Of a stretch of DNA of 64,000 bases, positions 10,031 through 21,800 are shown one piece after another. The stretch's first letter is position 1; each line of letters starts with the position of its first letter. The notes under the pieces were generated by a model. It saw nothing but the letters and a program-made list of their open reading frames with translations. It was not told where the DNA came from and made no database searches. Both the position numbers and the translations under genes were made by a program. Location of the stretch: assembly GCA_036346225.1 (NCBI GenBank), contig JARFIW010000668.1:434001-498000 (forward strand), written 5' to 3'. The DNA comes from Platerodrilus igneus (lineage: Eukaryota; Arthropoda; Insecta; Coleoptera; Lycidae).

Positions 10031-12041
10031 AGGCAACACTACAGCGCGAAAGTAGAAGCTTTATAGTGTATAACGTATCTTAAAGAATTTACAATTGAAG
10101 TTGCTTTATCTTGGCTTTCAAATTAAATTAATTATAAATACATACTATTATCTTTAACACTGCAAGTGGTGGTCAAGCAAATAGTTCTTATAATCATATA
10201 ATTGATATCTCTAAGTGGTTTTTATTATCTCTGAGTCGGTCTTTACGACCATAACTGCATAGTTTAAACTCCTCCTCTTATGTTAATTTATATGTCCATA
10301 AACCTGAGTAAATAAATTTTAAGTCAACTCAAAGCATCTATTTTTACTGGAAGGAGTTATTTACACAAAATCAAATAAAAGTTATTTCTCCTTAACTAGT
10401 TTGTCAAATTTTAAATTTGAATTCTTACTTCATAACAAAAAAAACATTTTTGGTTATCAAAGGTGATCAGATCTGAGGCCCTGCGACTTACAGTTATGAC
10501 CTCAAGGTCATTATATATTGCAATTATTAAAATTTCATTGTTGGCGAATAATCATTTCCTAATATGAAAAATTTTAAAAATCAATTTCATTTATACTTGG
10601 CTTTTAAACCAACCTTTTAAATAGCATTACACACGATCTTCTACCAATTAATATACAATAAAGTTTTTAAACCAATAAAATTAAGCAAAATGCATGTAAT
10701 ATTCCAACAGTTCGAATTTCAATGGAAATGTTTTTACTACGACTCAGCGTACATTATAGGCATGGCAACCTGACTTTTCCATGACGTAACAAATCGAATA
10801 CTTGGACGAAACCCATACGGAGCCTCCCGCCTGCATAGCTGTTTATAACATTGAAACGTGTCGTTGCTTTAATTTCTTGAGTTCAAAGTGCAGTGTCGGT
10901 AGTTAAATACATCTTGGTTAAAAAACGTGTTGCTGCTTTTCACAGTGCCATCATATGTAAGGATAATAAAAACTGCTCATGGTTAAATTAAATTTTGTTT
11001 TAGTGAAATCTATAATTAAACGTAGTTAAATCGTAGTTGAACGTAGTTGAACATAGTTAAAAGTAGTTGCGCATTTGTTAATTGGCTTTTATTAATTACT
11101 TAGGTGAATCATGAGAATGGCTATACGTAGACTTGCGGCCAATGCGCTTAACAAATACATGTTTGCGCACTGATATTTGGACTACAAGTCACCTATATTC
11201 CATGCAGCCGGAGGTGTTCAACAGAACAACAACCTGTGGAATGCTACAAAACCGGTAGATGCGCATTGAACCTATAACTTTATTTACTTTGTTACAATGA
11301 ATTTCTATTTCTGATCTGTAGAACTTATTGAAATTTATTTTATGAAAAGTATACAAATTTAGAGCGTGGAGTAAAATTTATAACACAAAATATTTTATTG
11401 GGAGGACAGCATGTAAACTATAAATAATCGATTTATAGCAATATTGTTTCACAAAGGGCTGTAGACAATTAAACTGTTACAACTTTCAAAATGTTGAGTA
11501 GAGTTAAAGATCATATTTTGTTGGACGTTAATAACTTTAAAATTTTTAGAAGCACGCTGAATACATTCAGCATATTGTTACGTATTTCTAGTAGACGCCA
11601 CGTTGTGCGTCAAAGTTATGTCACGTTGGCTCGTAGCCGTGCGTAACAAAAGAAAATCCAAGAAAACAACAGTGACCGGGCTCAATAGGAGAGTAGGGGG
11701 GGTTGTAGAAAGCAGACCAATCTAGAAGGGACGCGGCTGTCAGGAGCTAGTACCAGTACCTGCCAGAGAGAAATCAGAATAGTACACCTGAAAGAAAACC
11801 AAATTAGTCCTGCAAACCTGAAACAGAAAAAAAACATAGCCTATGGATCAAGTATAAATTGTTCAGTACTTTATAGAATAAATAAGAGCAACTGTTTAGA
11901 TAAACTCTATAATTTAACAACAGTAATAGCAGTACAGAACAATTCTGAGTACAAAGTGAGGCCATATTGGGTAGTAGCAGAAACGTTTCATCACACACCA
12001 ATTAAACATAATTCAGGTAAAATGTAACAAAAAAAAAATAT
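10031..12041. other. Non-coding stretch
   Basis: I see no coding region on either strand. A run of about five 10-bp units of the type CGTAGTTGAA occupies 11,021-11,070. From about 11,577 (TGTTACGTATTTC) the base composition becomes richer in GC, which would suit an old LTR, but I found no partner for it in the window. Confidence 0.45.
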
Positions 12042-12270
12042 ATAAATAGGTAAGACATAATTACTCTAAGTAATTTAGTAAAATTTTGAGCAGACATAAA
12101 TAAGTAGATAAGCACAATTGTTCTGAGTCATTCAGTATGGTTGATTGTTCTTTATAAATAGGTAAGACATAATTAATGTAAGTAATTTAGTAAAATTTTT
12201 AGCAAAGACATAAATAAGTAGATAAGCACAATTGTTCGGAGTCATTCAGTGGGGTTGATTGTTTTTTTTT
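12042..12270 (+). repeat. Tandem duplication, 112-bp unit
   Basis: Two units start at 12,042 and 12,154, each beginning ATAAATAGGTAAGACATAAT and ending GTTGATTGTT. They differ by a few substitutions and small indels. Confidence 0.9.
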
Positions 12271-13266
12271 CTGTTATTAAATAGCGGGCAAGTCTATGGA
12301 AAAGGTATCAGAACGACAAGGAATATTGCAAAAACAACGGGTAGATATTTACAGTAAGAACAAATAGGAAATAGTGCAACTTACACAAAGTCCTTCAGTA
12401 CCGCTTCCTTGCCATTGCAGTGTGGGATCCACGATGTCCGGCACTAACGAAGCACTGCACCCTATACTGTGAGAGTGTTGATGGAACTTATCACAACTTA
12501 CCCTAATCACCCTGACTGATTTCACTGGGGTTAGCAGCGGACCTTATCACGCGAAGGCTCTGGGTATATTAGTTGCATAACCAGACAAAAAGCAGCGAGG
12601 AACTTCAACCACTACTTTTGTATGCCGGTAGTCGGTCACAGTTTAAATATCACCGGACAAAGCAAGCAACAAAAGCCATAATAAATACAGCACATGTATC
12701 ACTAAAGGGAGTCCGTAACCATGTCCTTAAAACCCGCGTGCATCGACTTAAAAGCAGAACGAAACAGTATCTTGAACGTAATTCCTATATCGGAACCAAA
12801 GACCAACTACGACTCCGCGACAGTTAGTTCTACGGCTTTTTTTCCATAAGAAAGACGACTAAAACGTTTAGTAGACACGCGTAAGCACTAAAGTCGTACG
12901 TCAAAAGTTCTTCGAACACACGTGCGTCGAGTTTCACCAACTCTACCGCTTTTAGTTCAACCAGAAAAAAACCGTATCTTGCACTTAATTTTTTGACATC
13001 TCGCAAGCACGAACAAAACACGTCCCTCTTTTGTTTATATCTAATCCTACTAGTACAACTTCTGATCGCCTACCTAGACTGTATATCCACATATTAATTA
13101 CAGCGGTATTATTTATTAATGACAAGTGGAATGTAATTTTACTAGTATTCCAATTTACAATTAAACCATCTTTTAAAATTAATACTGGCAAGTCAACTTG
13201 CATATCAATCTGAAACTAGGCGGAAGTATTTACTTTATACAAACCGCGATCCAAAAACGATGTATT
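12271..13266. other. Non-coding stretch
   Basis: Open frames here (for example 12,573-12,827 plus and 13,021-12,830 minus) show no recognisable motif and no sign of coding constraint. I make no gene call. Confidence 0.45.
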
Positions 13267-14830
13267 TTAAGAATTAAGTAGACTAAAAATGTTAGGCCAC
13301 CAAAAATGCACGTTACAATATTCACTAGTGGTGAAAATATAGTATTTTTTTCTATTGTACTTCTCTATAACACTAAAGCACCTATCACAAGGGAAGAAAC
13401 TGTACCCTGGTTCAAGAAAGCGATGAACGATCTTCTCAAAACACGAACTCTTCAAAAAAATATACAAATATTGAACTAGTGTTGAGTTCTTGTTTTGTGC
13501 TGCTGCATTGTCTGAGAATAGGTATAGCTGTTTTACTGTGCTTGGTAAAATATTACTGAAGTAGTGATTTAAGAAAGATATAACCTCATCTGGTGATTTA
13601 CGTGCTGTGGTTTTATCGTATAAATGAAAGTGAGCCATGCCTGTTTTCGTTGAGTGGATACAAAAGTTATATGCCCATAGTTGGCGTTTATAGAACGCTT
13701 TACCTACTGGAATTTTAGACAATAGAAAGCTCTGCTAATAATCAAAGGTTAATACCTAACACTCGTCATTTGTTGAAGCAAGTTTACTTTTTTATAAAAT
13801 CAACAAAAAAAGTATCAGCTTTGAATTGGTGAATCTTTTTTCTGTCTCTATTTGAAGGGTTTCTTCGCTGTCTAATGTCTTATCCTTCAATTTAATATCC
13901 AGCATGTCACACTTTTTACACGTGTCTGAACGTGGAGAACCAAAGCTATATTTAAAATTTTCTTTGAAGTATCTGTAGTAAAAATTATATGTAACGATAG
14001 GTTTAGCAGATTGTAAGAGATCCGGTTCATATTGTTTCAAATACTGATCGTACATGGTTTTGGTGTTCAACTCAGGAGACAGATAGTAACGAGAGCTTTT
14101 ATTTCTACTATAGTGCGATTCACGTCGTAGAAAACTTCTTATATGAGAATCGACTTTCGAGACCCATTCATTTTTAATACGATTTGGTCTATTGTGGTGT
14201 TTCCCACGTTGAGACATAACGGGTGTGGTAACATCGTGGTCACGATATTGCTTAGTAATATTATCCACGCGTTCTTTTGAGATGCCGTAAAGAGACGCAA
14301 ACCCATTTCTACAGACTTGGACTTGTTTAGTCCCTAATTTAATAAAATACTTATGTGAACAGCTTCTTTTCTTTCCTGTACCTGTTTTTGATCTTTCTCT
14401 TCAACATTTCCAGTTTTAATCAAACCTCCCAAATATACATTTTGCACATTAGCCTCTCCCAATTTGTTAAATTTTTTCAATATTATTTCTCTCTCTTCTA
14501 CATTTATTTTTTTGAAACACTTATATTTTTTACAACAAAAATCTGGACCGTTTTTTCTTTTCCCGATTTCTTGACCGTTATAGTTTATATATCTCTTACC
14601 AGTAGCAATAGATTCCTTTATAGCATTTCGTTTCCATAACGACGGATTTGTGGACTTTCTTTTTTACAGGTTGTACTAGTCTTTGGTAGGCTCGCAGTGC
14701 AACTTGTTGATGGGCCTGAATTTAAAGAAACTTCACTGTCATTACTACTTGAATAATTATTTAAGTCCTGATAATTATCAGACGATCCACTACTAAATGG
14801 TTCATAATCGCTCGTATTAACGGTTTATTT
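13267..14830 (-). pseudogene. DUF7869-type transposon protein, N-terminal and middle parts
   Basis: Reading from 14,830 downwards: an acidic/serine-rich leader; a Cys-rich N-terminal segment with EREIILKKFNKLGEANVQN; RNGFASLYGISKERVDNIT; a basic linker; then YYLSPELNTKTMYDQY and CKKCDMLDIKLKDK (near 13,900). After a short intron-like gap (about 13,788-13,737, GTAAAC...TTATTAG) comes PVGKAFYKRQLWAYNF, HLYDKTTARKSPDEV, LFSDNAAAQNKN and PCDRCFSVIEKY. The SDxxxxQNKN and PCDRxFxxIEK motifs are the hallmark of the DUF7869 proteins scattered through arthropod genomes, widely thought to be transposon-derived. Frameshifts lie near 13,850 (an A-run), 14,280 and in the N-terminal part. The usual C-terminus is missing after 13,267. 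Confidence 0.65.
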
Positions 14831-15361
14831 TAAGCAATAACAATATATTTAAACTTTTACAGAATAAAAAATTAAGAAAGTTCGAATGCAAAGCGTGTAC
14901 TGACTTTTCACGGATGATGCAATAGTTATGTTTGATGCAAAAGAGAGGCATGTTCGGATCTGCCGCTCATTTTTACCAAACGCAATAGGGTGATAGATCC
15001 AAAATTCCCTATAACTTGCTTGTCTTTTATCGGACTTGCTTCTTTTGTGTACCAAACGATTTGTTTTTTTTTGTAAATTTGTAGGAAAATAAAAGTGAAA
15101 CACGACAAAATGGACTTGCCCCCCTTTTGCTGCAAGATCCTCAATTGTGGCAGTTGAAAAAATTTATTTACTTCTCTGTTTAATTTAATATAATTTAGCA
15201 TAAAGTAATTCAAATAGGCACATTAAATCTTGAAGCATTTTGGCTTCTACATCTACAGTCATCACAAATACAAAATACACCTGATTGTACATTAAAAATA
15301 AAGTGTTTACTATCAAAGTTGTGTCCCTTTTTTTCTGCTGGAACAAAAATATTCAAGATTT
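14831..15361. other. Stretch without recognised gene
   Basis: Between the DUF7869-like gene and the BEL/Pao element. Minus-strand open frames of 84 and 95 codons at 14,849-15,213 overlap one another and carry no known motif. Confidence 0.45.
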
Positions 15362-15808
15362 ATGGCTGTAAATGACTCTAATCCTAGCTACGGCTGCAGC
15401 TGCGTAGCATGTAAAAGACCAAATGAGGCAGACAATATGGTTGCGTGCAAAAAGTGTGATAGATGGTGGCATTAATCCTGTGCCAACGTAAGCGAATCTA
15501 TCGCTAATCGAGTTTGGATCTGCATAAAATGCTCCCCCACTAGTGCACTAACTAAATATTTACGGTCGAATACTTCTACGCGTAAAGCGCAATTAGAACT
15601 GAAGTTAAAACGTTTGGAAAATGAACGCGGTGCTGAAAAAAGGTATATGAAGGAGAAGTATGAACTACTTGAGTAATCTTTGTTAGAAGAAGCAGATAAC
15701 GGTAATTTACCGAACTCAAGTTCACAGTTCAGAGCATTAATGTCACGAACGCAGACAATACATTGCCAATTGGGTACAGAATCAGGTCGCTATCTATCGC
15801 CAAGCGTG
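15362..15808 (+). pseudogene. BEL/Pao gag N-terminus with PHD finger
   Basis: From ATG at 15,362 the frame reads a zinc-binding domain with the order C-x2-C (CVAC), C-x2-C (CKKC), DRWWH, C and W-I-C-x2-C, i.e. the C4-H-C3 layout of a PHD finger. It is followed by a charged coiled-coil segment (STRKAQLELKLKRLENERGA then EKYELLE). A TAA stop falls directly after the WWH and another follows ELLE. In several arthropod BEL elements the gag begins with such a PHD finger and coiled coil ahead of DUF1759, which is the order seen here once the SINE at 15,819-16,124 is ignored. Confidence 0.7.
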
Positions 15809-15818
15809 CGGCAATGAA
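15809..15818 (+). repeat. Target-site duplication of SINE copy 1 (left)
   Basis: CGGCAATGAA, repeated at 16,125-16,134 on the other side of the SINE. Confidence 0.8.
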
Positions 15819-16124
15819 GATAAGGCGTTGTTGTGGATCAATGTAGTAAGCGTAAGACTGCGGATCCCAAGGTCCTAGGTTTGAATCCCGACATGGCCGA
15901 CTGCTTGAAAAATAGCAGGTGAGCATTTTTCACAAAAATTACGCCCTCGTGCGGATGAAAGGTTAAATGGAGATCCCATGTGTGAGTGTTGTCACGCACG
16001 TTAAAGATCCCTACCTTGCCTAGAACGGCAAGGGTTCGGCAAAATTCTAAATTTCCAGGCAACAAAAAACGCGCCTCCTGGCCAATGTAGTACCTTCGGG
16101 TGGATCATTGGAAATGTAAATGCA
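15819..16124 (+). mobile_element. tRNA-headed SINE, copy 1, inserted in BEL gag
   Basis: 306 bp flanked by CGGCAATGAA on both sides. The head shows a B-box-like GGTTTGAATCC near 15,878-15,888 in a tRNA-like setting. The body matches the SINE at 23,664-23,964 in reverse complement (ACGCCCTCG-GCGGATGAAAGG, GAGATCCCATGTGTGAGTG, CCTGGCCAATGTAGTACCTT) and ends in ATCATTGGAAATG. Transcription by RNA polymerase III from the head and mobilisation by a LINE are expected for this class; the A box is degenerate in this copy. Confidence 0.85.
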
Positions 16125-17460
16125 CGGCAATGAAAACACGGAGTCTGTAGAGGCAGTGGTGCAGTCTCAAATTAATCCCTTGGATTATTTTGTTGAGAAT
16201 TCCATGAACAAAAGAGTACGAATTGCAGAAAACTTGGACTTAACTCAGGTAACGCTGCAACAGAACGCCTCATTGGTTTGTGAAAGAAATCTCGAGGGTG
16301 AACCGGAAGCCGTAAATGAGCCATTGCGTTCACTACAGTATAAAGTAGTAAATTTTCAACCACAAAAAACCCTTCCATGGATGAGTTACGGGAAGTACAA
16401 GAGCAGTTGAGAATTTGGCAGCTGGGGTTGCAGCGCAACAGGAACTGTTTTATGCCCAAGATCAATGAGCTAAAGCTATCCCTAAAGCTGTCTTCGCGTC
16501 TAGGGGCACTGTGGTAGAAGTCGCTTATAATGATCGGGGTATGGCTAGCAATGGATTAGATCCGAATGTGAATATGTGCGGCAAAATACCAGCGGCTTTA
16601 AGCTGTAATCAAGTGAAACGGATGCCTAATCATTTTGTACACTCCGCCACGAATGTGCAAGCACATGCTTTAAGTGCAGGTGATGGTTTTATTCCCTTTG
16701 GGACAAAAATAGCGATGTCAAAACAACTAGCCGCCAGGCAGGTAATACCGCGCGATTTGCCGGAGTTCTCAGGTGATCCTGAACGGTGGCCTATATTTAT
16801 AAGTAGCTACAGTAACTCCACCTCCGCTTGTGGATACAGTAGTTCGGAAAATCTTGCTAGGTTGCAACGATGCTTAATAGGCGGCGCCATCAGGTCATTG
16901 AAATATTACTTGCTGACTCCTGAGTCGGCCCCAGACGTCATGAAGACTCTTCACATACTTTACGGGCGTCCTGAAGTGATAGTGAATAAACTAATTAAAA
17001 ATATGCTTGTACTCCCACCTGCCGAAGCGGAAAAGTTAGAAACACTAATAGAATTTGGTATGTCGGTTAGAAATCTTAAACAACATCTTATCGCAGCCGG
17101 ACAACATGCGTACTTGTCAAATTCTGTTCTTCTCCAGGAACTTTTGGAAAAACTATCTGCTAACATAAAGTTACAGTGGGCTCAACTGCCTAACGATTTT
17201 CATATACCTCACTTGAAGCTTTCAGTGATTTTATGTTATCCGTTGTAGAATCCGTTAGTAGGGTGGTGTTGTATTTTGGTAGTCAGTCCGATAAGACGGA
17301 AAAATTTAAAGTGAGTGGTGCAACTATCTCCACGCTCACGATCATTGGGGTGGCACAAAACTGCCTCCAACAAACGGCAATAAGAACAGGGAAAAAAGAT
17401 GTTTTCTATGTTCTAAAGAAGCACATTTATCGAAGAACTGCAAATTATTTCTAGACTGTA
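16125..17460 (+). pseudogene. BEL/Pao gag, DUF1759 region and first zinc knuckle
   Basis: After the SINE the gag resumes with a Gln-rich coil (EVQEQLRIWQLGLQ in a shifted frame near 16,390). A 245-codon open frame (16,511-17,248) then carries RDLPEFSGDPERWPIFISSY, ACGYSSSENLARLQRCLIGG, LYGRPEVIVNKLIKNML and LLQELLEKLSANIKLQWAQL. LPEFSGDP-x-W and GRPE are the standard landmarks of DUF1759 in BEL/Pao gag. A zinc-knuckle-like C-x2-C-x4-H-x4-C (CSKEAHLSKNC) follows near 17,410-17,440 in another frame. Several frame changes make it non-functional. Confidence 0.82.
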
Positions 17461-18280
17461 GCGTTGAAGACTGTTGGAAATCTATTCCCGATTAAAGTGC
17501 TGCAGATGTTGTTTAGGCTTTCACGGTCGTAGATCGTGTAGAAAACTAAATGTGTGCGGAATCGGTGCGTGTCATGTCAAGCACCATCTTTTGCTGAATG
17601 AACTGGTGACAAAAGAAGCAAAAGAGATTAATTCGTCTTCAAGTGAAACACATTCACATCACCATTTAACAGAATCCGTATTATTCCGCATACTACCCGG
17701 AGTTTTGCTTGGAACGGCGACGTCCATTAAAGTGCTTACAGGATGAAGGTTCTTGCGCAACGCTGGTTGAACGAGAAATTGCGGAACAACTTGAAGTTAG
17801 TGCTTAAAGTGTACAGCAAATATGTCACGCTCCGAGGAATCTTTGCAGGTTCTATCATTAGACGTTTCTGGTGTAGAAAAACGAAAACTATACCGTTTAG
17901 AAAATGTCAGAACAGTAGAACATCTTAATTTGCCAACACAAACGCTACATTTTGACTAAATTGCTACATAGTTCCCGCACTTGAAAAACATACCCGTTTT
18001 AAGCTATGAAAAAGCCACACCAGTGTTGTTATTGGGTCTACGTGATGTGTTTCTAACAGCTCCATTAAAAATTAAAGAGGGCCCTGTATCTACAAAAACA
18101 AGATTAGGATGGTGTGTCTATGGAAAACTTCGTGACGACAGCACAACTGAACAGTCTAGCTATCATATCTGTAATGTGATTCAGAGACTAAAGTTGACCT
18201 TGTGCTTAAGCAGTACTTTAATGTTGAGGATGTTGGAACCCTTCCAATTGCAAATTTATAGTCTAAAGACAATAAAATAG
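17461..18280 (+). pseudogene. BEL/Pao second zinc knuckle and aspartic protease region (DUF1758)
   Basis: A knuckle block CCRCCLGFHGRRSCRKLNVCG followed by KHHLLLNE (17,500-17,605) is the second zinc-binding motif seen before the protease in BEL/Pao polyproteins. The frame at 17,981-18,280 has VLLLGLRDVFLTAPLKIKEG then TKTRLGWCVYGKL, the end of the DUF1758 aspartic protease domain. The catalytic D-S/T-G part is not clear in the damaged stretch around 17,700-17,850. Confidence 0.7.
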
Positions 18281-19780
18281 CAAGACGTATGCTTGAGGAG
18301 ACAACCACTAGAGTCGGTAATCGCTTTATAACGGGACTATTATGGAAATACGATCAGTTAGAGTTTCCGAATAATTATCCAATAGCGATGCGCCGGCTGG
18401 AAGATTTAGAAAAATGTTTGAGTAGAGATCCACACTTATAAAAGAATGTAAGATTACAGTTGCAGTAATTTCAAGAAAGGGATCCGCGCACCGAGCCACT
18501 GACGAAGAGTTAAATAAAGCAGATCCCCGTCGAACTTGGTACCTAGCTCTAGGTGTGGTTTTAAACCAAAAAAAGCCAGGGAAAGTACATTTGATTTGGG
18601 ATGCAGCAGCAAAAGTGGGCGAGGTGTCGCTAAATTCTCTTCTAGTTCCAGGACTTGATCTATTAACACACTTGCTATCAGTTCTCTTTCGTTTCCGTCA
18701 GTATCCTGTTGCGATTAGCTGGGATATCAGAGAGATGTTTCACCAAATTTAGATTGTAGAAAATGATCGACATGCACAACGTTTTTTTGTGGCGCGACAG
18801 TCCCGATGATCGGCCTGAAATCTTTATTATGGATGTCGCTACATTTGGATCAGCTAGTTCTTCGACATCAGTACAATTTGTCAAAATAAAAACGCTCTAG
18901 AGTTAATAGATCGTTATCCTAGAGCAGTAGAGAAAATTTTGAAATGTCATTACGTGGACGATTATTTTGACAGTTTCAAAACTGCTGACGAAGTGAATGA
19001 GTTGCTACGGAAGTAAAATGGATTGACTGTAAGGGTGGATTTGAGATCCGGACCTGGTCATCAAATAGTAAAACTGTTTTGGATTGTATAGGGAGTTATG
19101 ACGTTTCAGAGGCGAAAGAACTTGTCCCGTACAAAGGTCACTGTTCAGAACGTGTTTTGGAAATGCTCTGGCAAACTGGAGAAGACGACTTGAAATTTTC
19201 TATGACACTTATCGAACAGATTGAAAACTTGATAAAATCCGTAGCAATTCCTACTAAGCAACAAATTCTGAAATACGTTATGAGACTCTCGATCCACTTG
19301 GTTTACTGTCGCATCTGCTGGTGCATGGGAGGATTCTGATACATGATATCTGGAGGAACGGTATTGGTTGCAATGAACGTGTAAATAAAGAATTGTTTGA
19401 ACGTTGGAAAAAATGGTCGTCTTTACTTGTTCATCTAGATGAAGTTACAACACCTATATGCTATTTCATAGGCGCTAGTTGCAATGCTTACAATTCTTTA
19501 CAAATACATGCGTATTCTGATGCAAGCGAAACTGTCTATACCGCAGCAGTATACTTTCCAGTCACTAATTCTGATGGCAGTATACGATGCGCGTTAGTTG
19601 CGGCTAAACTGAAAAAATGCGTATCGATTCGTCGCTTAGAGCTGTTGGGAGCGGTTTTGGCCACTCGCTTGACTTTACTCGTTGTCAACGGTCATTCAAT
19701 TACAGCACGTCAACAATTTTTTGAACGGATTTTAGAACTGTCCTGGCGTGGATTAAGTTAGAACATAGTAAATATCGACA
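18281..19780 (+). pseudogene. BEL/Pao reverse transcriptase and RNase H
   Basis: Fragments follow the usual order: RRLEDLEKCLSRDPHL; LGVVLNQKKPGKVHLIWDAA and VSLNSLLVPGLDLL with LFRFRQYPVAISWDIREMFHQI (18,541-18,752); YVDDYFDS (about 18,951-18,974), which is the catalytic Y-V-D-D of the reverse transcriptase; and LKFSMTLIEQIENL. The 146-codon frame 19,321-19,761 covers the connection and RNase H start, with IHAYSDASETVYTAAVYF and RRLELLGAVLATRL. Stops and frame changes are scattered throughout. The element breaks off near 19,815, where non-LTR copy A begins, so the integrase is missing. Confidence 0.8.
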
Positions 19781-19815
19781 GTTTGTAGCTAGTCGAGTAG
19801 GAGAGATGTTAACCA

Positions 19816-21800
19816 CTACCCTCAAAGCTAAAATAACTTCCCCGTGTTCTCTTGTGTCGCCTAAACTCAAATTGATCTTCACCTAGTATTTCTTCAGCTC
19901 CTTTTTCCATCCGTCTTTGTATAATTCTAGTTAATATTTTTGACAAGTGAGCTGTCAAACTTATTGTTCGAAAATTTTCACATCTCCCCTTTTGGTAAAG
20001 TGACTACGATGTTACATTTGAAATTTTTGGGTATCTCGCCTGTCTTATAAATCTAACTTACAAATTGGAAGAGATGTTCTATTACCGCTTGTCCAGCGGT
20101 TTTTACAGTTTTTGCTTGCACTTTATCTATACCCGGTGCCATATTACTATTCAAACTCTTTATTGCTAACTCAATTTCTAAGTATAGTATATCCCAAGTC
20201 ATCCTTTTCAAGGTGATTCCTGTTCTGACGTTTCTAGTTCCGGTCGTGCATATAAAATCCCTATATATTCCTGCCATCTAACCACTCTCTTTACATTTTT
20301 TATAATAATATTTTTGCTATACGGTTTTCCTATTTTCATCTTAGTTTGAGCTCTTTGCACTTTTCTTCAATCAATTTAGCTTTCTCGCATTTGCGAATAA
20401 TTTTCCATTCTATGGCGCGGTATCTCTGTTTTCCAGCTTCGTCTAGTCTGTTTTTGCATTTTTGCATTTCTTCTATTAAATTTAGAATATCTTTTATTAC
20501 CCATAGTTTCTTTTTTTTTTTGTTCCCCAGAATATCTCTGGACCCCATGTCTAAGCTAGATTTAATGTTAGTCCTTTCGGATTCTACTTCTTTAGCATTT
20601 CCCCGATGTCTTCCAGCAATTCGTTTGACTTTTTCAAATTCTTTGTGGATATCTATATCTTCTAGTTTCTCAAAGTCCAAGTGCTTTTTTTCGTGGCTTT
20701 CATAATTACTATGTTGTTGTCAGTTTCCATATCCACTTCTGGGTAGCTTCTACAGTCTATTACTTGATTACTAAACCGTTGTCGAACAAAAATGTAATCT
20801 ATTTGATAATTCCCTATGTATCCTGATATCTTCCACGTCAATCGTCTTCTACCATAATTTGAAATAATGTGTTTGTGATGGTTAAGTTGTTTTTGGGGGC
20901 AAAATTCTACCAGCCTAATTCCTGCTTCGTTTCTCGTGCATATGCCAAATAGACCTATTACCTCTCTTTCTCTACCCTTACTTACCACTGCATTAAAATT
21001 TCCGTTAATTAGTCAATTTTTCTGTCCTTTTAGGCATCTTAGTATGTCTTCGCTATCTTTGTAGATTGCGTCTATATCTTCCTCGCTGAAGCTAGAGGCG
21101 GACATATATACTTGTATTATTACTGTATTTACCTGTTTAAATTTTAATTTAATCATGAACACTTTTTCGATCTTTTGTAAGTAGTTTTCTACACAGCGTC
21201 CTATGCTTTTCCACATTATTACCACACCTGAGGTTTTTTTCGTGATCTTGTACGTATTATCCTAAAGTTTTCCCTCCAAAAGACAACCGCTTCTGGCCAC
21301 CGAACATAATCCCTACTATGTTTAATGCTAACCTATCCATTTTGATTTTCCGATTCTCTATCTCACCTACTTGCTCCGTGCTTCCGACTCGCAAAATGTT
21401 ACCAGCTCTTCTTTTAAATTTGCAGATCACATTCTCCGAAGTAATCCCCTCCCGGAGATTCAAATGGGTGACTATTTTAGTTTTGTAATTTTTTACTCCG
21501 AGGATGCCATCACTAATATTGAAACATTTTTTGTACGCTGTGTACTTGGGAGGTAATGTGGAGGGTTAGCGTTGCATTCCACATCGCAGTAATGTGTCTT
21601 TGAATGTCATACCAATCCCTTTGGTCTCTGCTACTCTAGGTACCGAAAGAGCTGCTACCTTCTTTTAGGGACCTGTCGTAGCCTGGTTTCTCACTAAGGA
21701 CCCCACTGATTTGGATAAACCTCTTTAGCTCACTGAAACGCACAAGTCAATCTACCCGGTCTAGTATTCTAAAACTTGTACAGGTCTATTCAGAATGGTA
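19816..21800 (-). pseudogene. Non-LTR retrotransposon, copy A (endonuclease and start of reverse transcriptase)
   Basis: Minus-strand order from 21,800 down: an element-specific 5' region (shared with 42,910-43,190), endonuclease segments VNTVIIQVYMSASSFSEEDI (21,120-21,060), CTRNEAGIRLVEFCPQ, YQIDYIFVRQRF (20,930-20,770), a linker, then the reverse transcriptase N-terminal block AIKSLNSNMAPGIDKVQAKT (20,180-20,110) and, at the left edge, LGDTREHGEVILALRV. The endonuclease matches the type annotated in insects as craniofacial development protein 2-like. Multiple frameshifts; the 3' half is absent. Confidence 0.78.

Noticed and set aside
8526..12270. CRISPR-like arrays
   Set aside because: Repeats here are contiguous tandem units without unique spacers, in a eukaryotic genome.
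12573..12827. 84-codon plus-strand frame
   Set aside because: No motif and low-complexity basic composition; length is within chance.
14355..14639. 94-codon Phe-rich plus-strand frame
   Set aside because: Antisense to the Lys-rich N-terminal part of the DUF7869-like gene; the hydrophobicity is an artefact of reading the opposite strand.
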